Source: JADJPO01 sp963825645 (GTDB taxonomy: Bacteria > Actinomycetota > Actinomycetes > Actinomycetales > Kineosporiaceae). From it: a stretch of 64,000 bases of DNA. The position numbers and the translations under genes are program-made. Shown piece after piece: positions 60,894-64,000 of this stretch (position 1 is its first letter; each line of letters starts with the position of its first letter). The notes below the pieces were generated by a model. That model did not search any database. It had not been told where the DNA came from and saw nothing but the letters and a program-made list of their open reading frames with translations. The stretch covers positions 85,641 through 149,640 of the forward strand of contig CAWGTT010000006.1 in NCBI GenBank assembly GCA_963825645.1. Reading direction: 5' to 3'.

Positions 60894-62661
60894 TCCGGCC
60901 ACGCCCCCAACGCAATGGCGAACTCGCAGAATGGTCACCCTCCGTGTCGGCGGTTGTGGCGTCTTCGGTGCGGGCGGCGTGTTCGCGGACCGGGATGCGG
61001 TGCCGGATGGTGATCTTCTCGGGTCCGATGAGGACGTCCTTGACGAGCAGGCGCAGGACGCGTTGCTGCTGCGCGACGTCGGCGGTGCCGACGCTGGTGC
61101 GCAGGCCGGCCAGGAAGCCTTCGAGGTCGTCGGCGAGCTTGAGGTAGACCTGCCGGTCCGCCTGCTGGGCGTCCAGGGCGTCGATCTGGGTGCGCAGGCT
61201 CGTCTCGCGGGCACGCAGGTCCGGGACCCGGGTGCGTAGCTCGTCGATGGTGATCAGTTCTTCCTGGTAGGCGGAGATCATCCGGTGGACGGCCGTGGTG
61301 GCCTGGGTGAGCGCGTCGGTGAGGCGTTTACGTTGGTGGACAACGGGATCGGCCGTGCGGGCGGCGTCCAGGCGGTGGTCGATCTCGGCGCGGATCAGGG
61401 CCGGGTCGGCCAGCAGGGCGGTGATGTGGTCCCAGACGACCTGGTCGAGGTAGTCCGCGCGAACGGGCTTGTTCGAACAGACCCGGCCGCCTTCGTACCG
61501 GAAGTCGTCGCTGCCCAGGCACCGGTAGTAGTAGATCTTGTTGCCGGCGCTGGTGGTGGTGTGCCCGCGGTAGTAGGCGTATCCGCAGCCGGCGCAGGCC
61601 GCCAGCCCCTGCAGCAGCGAGGGGACCTTGGAGTTGCGGGAGGCGAACCGCTTGTTGTCGGCCAGGCGCTGCCCGGCCCGCTCGAACGTCTCCGGGGTGA
61701 TGATTGCCGGAACCGGGATGTGCACCCACTCCTCGGGCGGCCGGTCGACGGTCTTGATGGCCCGACCGGTGGAGCGGCCGGCCAGCCTCCCGACCCGGTT
61801 CAGTGCGGCGGATTCGTTGATGGCCTTGGTCTTTCCGTAGACGGCCTGACCGGCGTAGGCGGGGTTGCGCAGGATCGCCCAGACCACGCTGCGGTCCCAG
61901 CGGGTCTTCCCAGTGCGGGTCGGCGCGCCCTGCTCGCCCAACCAGCGGGCCAGGTCGGCGATCGAGACGCCCTCGTCGGCGTAGCGGCGGAACACCTCCC
62001 GGACCAGGACGGCCTCGTGCGCGACGATCTCGTAGGCGGCCGGGGCGTGCGGGGTCTTGCGCACGTACCGGTAGCCGTACGGCGCGCCGGACAGCACGTT
62101 CACGCTGCCGGCCCGGGCCCGGTGGGCCTTGCCGCGCCGGTACCGTTCCATGATCTGGGCCTTCTCGTACTCGGCGAACATGCCCTGGAACTGGACCATC
62201 AGCTGGTCTTCCGGGGAGTCCCCGCGCGGGCCCTTGACGAACTCGGTCCGGGTGCCGGCGCGGGTGAACTCCTCGATCAGCAGCGCCTGGTAGGCGAACT
62301 TGCGGGCCAGGCGGTCCGGGGAGTAGCAGATCACGACCTCGACGCCGATCCCGGCGACCAGGTCCCGCAGCCGCTCCAGCGCCGGGCGGGTCAGCGTCGC
62401 CCCGGAGTGCCCGTCGTCCTCGAACACGCACTGCTCAGGCACAGTCCACCCGGCGGCGGCCGCGTGCTCGCGCAGTGCCGCGGTCTGCGACCCGATCGTC
62501 TCGTCCTTCTTCTGCCGCGCCGACGACACCCGCGCGTAGATCGCGGCGGTCCGCTGCGGCCCGCCACTCGAGGTCGAGCTCGAGCTGGCCGTCCCACCGA
62601 CCGGATCGCGTCTGATGTTGCGGGCGGGGTCGCTGCTCGGGGTGGTGTTGGTGCTGGTCAC
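60316..62661 (-). CDS. Large serine recombinase, C-terminus running into host gene antisense
   Basis: A large serine integrase. GTG 62661 (ATG 62691 possible) gives an N-terminal resolvase domain with Y-A-R-V-S-S-A-R-Q, nucleophile about Ser46, and D-R-L-A-R-K-F-A-Y. The recombinase domain (P-Y-G-Y-R-Y-V-R-K; I-L-R-N-P-A-Y-A-G-Q-A-V-Y-G-K-T-K), a zinc ribbon (A-C-A-G-C-G-Y-A-Y-Y-R-G, later C-S-N-K) and a coiled coil (to D-V-L-I-G-P-E-K-I-T-I-R-H-R-I-P) follow. No stop occurs before the element's end, so the frame runs through the left repeat and about 190 codons antisense to the reverse transcriptase until 60316. The native end is probably P-L-R-W-G-R near 60900. Confidence 0.9.
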   Translation of the reverse strand: MTSTNTTPSSDPARNIRRDPVGGTASSSSTSSGGPQRTAAIYARVSSARQKKDETIGSQTAALREHAAAAGWTVPEQCVFEDDGHSGATLTRPALERLRDLVAGIGVEVVICYSPDRLARKFAYQALLIEEFTRAGTRTEFVKGPRGDSPEDQLMVQFQGMFAEYEKAQIMERYRRGKAHRARAGSVNVLSGAPYGYRYVRKTPHAPAAYEIVAHEAVLVREVFRRYADEGVSIADLARWLGEQGAPTRTGKTRWDRSVVWAILRNPAYAGQAVYGKTKAINESAALNRVGRLAGRSTGRAIKTVDRPPEEWVHIPVPAIITPETFERAGQRLADNKRFASRNSKVPSLLQGLAACAGCGYAYYRGHTTTSAGNKIYYYRCLGSDDFRYEGGRVCSNKPVRADYLDQVVWDHITALLADPALIRAEIDHRLDAARTADPVVHQRKRLTDALTQATTAVHRMISAYQEELITIDELRTRVPDLRARETSLRTQIDALDAQQADRQVYLKLADDLEGFLAGLRTSVGTADVAQQQRVLRLLVKDVLIGPEKITIRHRIPVREHAARTEDATTADTEGDHSASSPLRWGRGRTPLWSPAHLPPQDAIVHHPCTQHAAQEFQDTPVADAFLDRSHQPLTRDRRETVGDVRLDHPPSAPPGLIDDDLEGIVRTAPGPEPVAAVGEVRLEDRLEHDLGGSLHDPVTHRGNRQRPLLIRPGLGYPYPPGRQRPIRPLPQLVGQLIEQPGHPVLLDLGQGGPVDARCTVVPIHRNPRPPQDIPAEDLVP

Positions 62662-62833
62662 GAGCCAGCCGTCCTTCCTGACCCGCCGCATCCTGAACCG
62701 GTGGCCCGGTCGGGGCCGGCGCGGCGATCGGGCGGGTCGCTCGTTCGGGTACGAGGATGCCGTAAGCCACCGACAAGTCCGTGGCCGCATGGCGGTCGAA
62801 GACGAACACTGTCTCGACCACCCGCCCGCTCAC
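62435..62833 (-). CDS. Small protein of the recombinase element, unknown function
   Basis: GTG 62833 overlaps the stop of the RHH-like gene as GTGA, a sign of real translation. The N-terminal 35 residues (R-V-V-E-T-V-F-V-F-D-R-H-A-A-T-D-L-S-V-A-Y-G-I-L-V-P-E-R) look like a genuine conserved segment. The part beyond 62661 overlaps the recombinase start in another frame and is low-complexity. Up to 132 residues; perhaps only the first half matters. Confidence 0.4.
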   Translation of the reverse strand: MSGRVVETVFVFDRHAATDLSVAYGILVPERATRPIAAPAPTGPPVQDAAGQEGRLARDQHQHHPEQRPRPQHQTRSGRWDGQLELDLEWRAAADRRDLRAGVVGAAEEGRDDRVADRGTARARGRRRVDCA

Positions 62834-63168
62834 CGCGACCGCTGTCCACCGGGAGCGTGTTGCAGGAACTCGACCAGCGCACGCGTCACCGCGGCGGAGA
62901 TCGTGACCCCCTGATCGTGCGCATGCTCACGCACCCGATCCGCCAGCGAGGCCGGTAGCTTGACCGTGAACACCACGCTCGCCTCGGGCACCTCCACCGG
63001 CCCCGCCTGCGCGGCCTCGACATACCGGCGTCCCTGCCGGACCGACACCGAGAACCGGTGCGCCACAACATGTGCGGCCTCCACCGGCGCCATCCCCGAC
63101 GCGAGCAGCCCAGCAGCGGCGTTGACCCGCTCGGCATGCTCCACGTCGTCGACACGACCACCAGCCAT
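62830..63168 (-). CDS. Small DNA-binding protein, ribbon-helix-helix-like C-terminus
   Basis: A 112-residue protein from ATG 63168. The N-terminal part (A-A-A-G-L-L-A-S-G-M-A-P-V-E-A-A-H-V-V-A-H-R-F) resembles a helix-turn-helix for invertase-type recombinases. The C-terminal part (V-F-T-V-K-L-P-A-S-L-A-D-R-V-R-E-H-A) resembles a CopG/RHH domain. It is the first gene after the right end of the element and is translationally linked to the next frame, so it is probably the element's regulator or recombination accessory protein. Confidence 0.7.
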   Translation of the reverse strand: MAGGRVDDVEHAERVNAAAGLLASGMAPVEAAHVVAHRFSVSVRQGRRYVEAAQAGPVEVPEASVVFTVKLPASLADRVREHAHDQGVTISAAVTRALVEFLQHAPGGQRSR

Positions 63169-63282
63169 GCCACAATCGTACTACTCGACATGTCACAATC
63201 GCCGGTCGCCACGCCGGAGCTTCTCCAGCCGCCGATAACCCAGCGTCACCTCGAAGCAGAAGTTGCCCATTGCGTTGGGGGC

Positions 63283-63972
63283 GTGATTTCCCCGTTGCTC
63301 TGCAACGTCTACCTGCACCGGTTGGACCGGGCATGGAGTGTGCGCGAGCACGGGGTGCTGGTCCGGTTCGCTGATGATCTGCTGGTGATGTGCAAGTCCC
63401 GGCAGCAGGCTGAGGCCGCCCTGGCGCGGCTTCGGGCCCTGTTGGCCGACCTCGGGTTGGAACCGAAGGAGGCCAAGACCCGGATCGTGCACCTGACCGA
63501 GGGAGGCGAGGGGTTCGACTTCCTCGGCTTCCACCACCGGCTGGTGCGCGGGCGTCGCCGCGACGGAAGTCGCACCGGGGTGTTCCTTGCCCGCTGGCCT
63601 ACGACCAAGGCCATGCAACGAGCCCGAGACCGGATCAGGGAACTGACCGCCCGGTCCCGGCTCGTGTTGCCCGTCGAAGCGACCGTGCAGCAACTCAACC
63701 TGTTCCTGCGCGGTTGGACCGGGTACTTCCGGTACGGGAATTCCTCCCGACACTTCGACAAGATCAACGGCTATGTGAGGATGCGGGTCGCGTTGATGAT
63801 CAGCAAACGCCATCGACGCTCGCGTCACTACGGCTGGTCGGTTCTGCATTTCCAGTCCCGGACCAGCCTCGGCCTGATCGGCCTGCACGGAATCGTCGTC
63901 GCTCCCAGACCCTTCCGGGACTGGCGGGCCAGCCGGGCACGACCGAATGCCGGCGGTGAACGACGTCGGTGA
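63283..63972 (+). pseudogene. ltrA: Group II intron reverse transcriptase/maturase, 3' part
   Basis: This continues the frame cut at 60893: V-I-S-P-L-L-C-N-V-Y-L-H-R-L-D, then the catalytic box V-R-F-A-D-D-L-L-V-M (FADD in place of YADD), followed by block 7. The maturase domain X is in L-N-L-F-L-R-G-W-T-G-Y-F-R-Y-G-N-S-S. It ends at TGA 63970-63972. No frameshift or stop occurs in either half, so the only damage to the enzyme is the insertion itself. Confidence 0.92.
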
Positions 63973-64000
63973 GCCGTGTGCGGGAAAATCGCATGCACGG
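63969..64000 (+). ncRNA. Group II intron domain V (truncated by window end)
   Basis: GAGCCGTGTGCGGGAAAATC followed by GCATGCACGG matches the bacterial domain V hairpin: the AGC catalytic-triad-type base, a GCCGTGTGCG stem pairing with the CGCATGCACGG side, and a GAAA-type tetraloop. It overlaps the end of the reverse-transcriptase stop, as is common. Domain VI and the 3' splice site fall outside the window. Confidence 0.85.

Larger units (their letters stand above)
60894..63282 (-). mobile_element. Serine-recombinase element inserted in the reverse-transcriptase gene
   Basis: The element is about 2.4 kb. Perfect 17-bp inverted repeats, CGCCCCCAACGCAATGG at 60902-60918 and its complement at 63267-63283, mark the ends. 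Both junctions contain GGGGG (60889-60893 and 63277-63281), so the exchange lies within this run. Excision between them restores T-P-Q-G-G-V-I-S-P in frame. The element encodes a large serine recombinase, a ribbon-helix-helix-like protein and a small middle frame, all on the minus strand. Confidence 0.85.
58227..64000 (+). mobile_element. Group II intron with reverse transcriptase, broken by two insertions (3' end outside window)
   Basis: The intron begins GTGCGCCCAGC at 58227, the bacterial group II GTGYG-type 5' end. About 430 bases of structured domain I-like sequence follow. The maturase/reverse-transcriptase gene (60166 onward, interrupted) and the start of domain V at the window end lie in the right order and strand. 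Removing the IS remnant (about 58660-60045) and the recombinase element (60894-63282 or so) leaves an intron of about 2.0 kb within the window, a normal size. The 5' exon end is CTCGATCCTTC. The 3' exon is not in the window. Confidence 0.85.

Noticed and set aside
61285..62958. A 557-codon plus-strand frame opposite the serine recombinase
   Set aside because: No domain; the opposite strand carries the recombinase catalytic and zinc-ribbon motifs.

Overview
This window is high-GC DNA from an actinomycete chromosome (Actinomycetota). The evidence is the 16S rRNA, the heavy use of GTG/TTG starts, and a gene order typical of the phylum: argH, tyrS, rRNA operon, tlyA, nadK, recN, steA/steB, murJ, pyrG, xerD, parA, scpA/scpB, rluB, aroH, tyrA, cmk, der. 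The 16S looks like a Frankia/Sporichthya-type deep branch, but I do not assign a genus from reading alone.

Region 1 (1-37909) is the conserved core. It begins inside argH, whose last codons were replaced by a 3'-truncated ISAzo13-type insertion sequence. An F420-type oxidoreductase, the alkyl-adenine DNA glycosylase gene mpg and tyrS follow, then a complete 16S-23S-5S operon with leader, processing stem and a strong terminator. Next come two tightly packed co-directional blocks joined by 4-base start/stop overlaps. The first (11313-25563) holds ribosome modification (tlyA), NAD kinase, DNA repair (recN), the SteA/SteB cell-division pair, an MraY-like enzyme, a fused MurJ-glycosyltransferase, CTP synthase and a Nudix hydrolase. 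The second (25776-37707) holds xerD and the parA-scpA-scpB chromosome-organisation genes, then rluB, aroH, tyrA, cmk, der and tex. A GNAT acetyltransferase pseudogene with one internal amber codon and a perfect 25-bp inverted repeat separate tyrA from cmk.

Region 2 (37836-44940) is a mobile-element hotspot starting at tRNA-Pro(GGG). The 3' half of the tRNA is repeated 3.6 kb downstream (43 of 44 bases), bracketing a small island with a large 2OG-Fe(II) oxygenase-like gene and a Phd/YefM-RelE toxin-antitoxin pair. Beyond it lie a wrecked tyrosine integrase, an rve-type IS, and an ISL3-family IS inserted inside that IS.

Region 3 (44941-57847) is an unusual 12.9-kb minus-strand operon of three giant genes joined by 4-base overlaps: an Fn3-like protein (1,195 aa), a phospholipase-D-like protein (953 aa) and a beta-rich protein (2,151 aa). 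None has a signal peptide. This is the best candidate for an undescribed system.

Region 4 (58227-64000) is one group II intron broken twice. A decayed IS1634-type element sits in the RNA part upstream of the reverse-transcriptase gene. A 2.4-kb serine-recombinase element with 17-bp inverted repeats sits exactly in the conserved Q-G-G motif of the reverse transcriptase. The window ends inside intron domain V.
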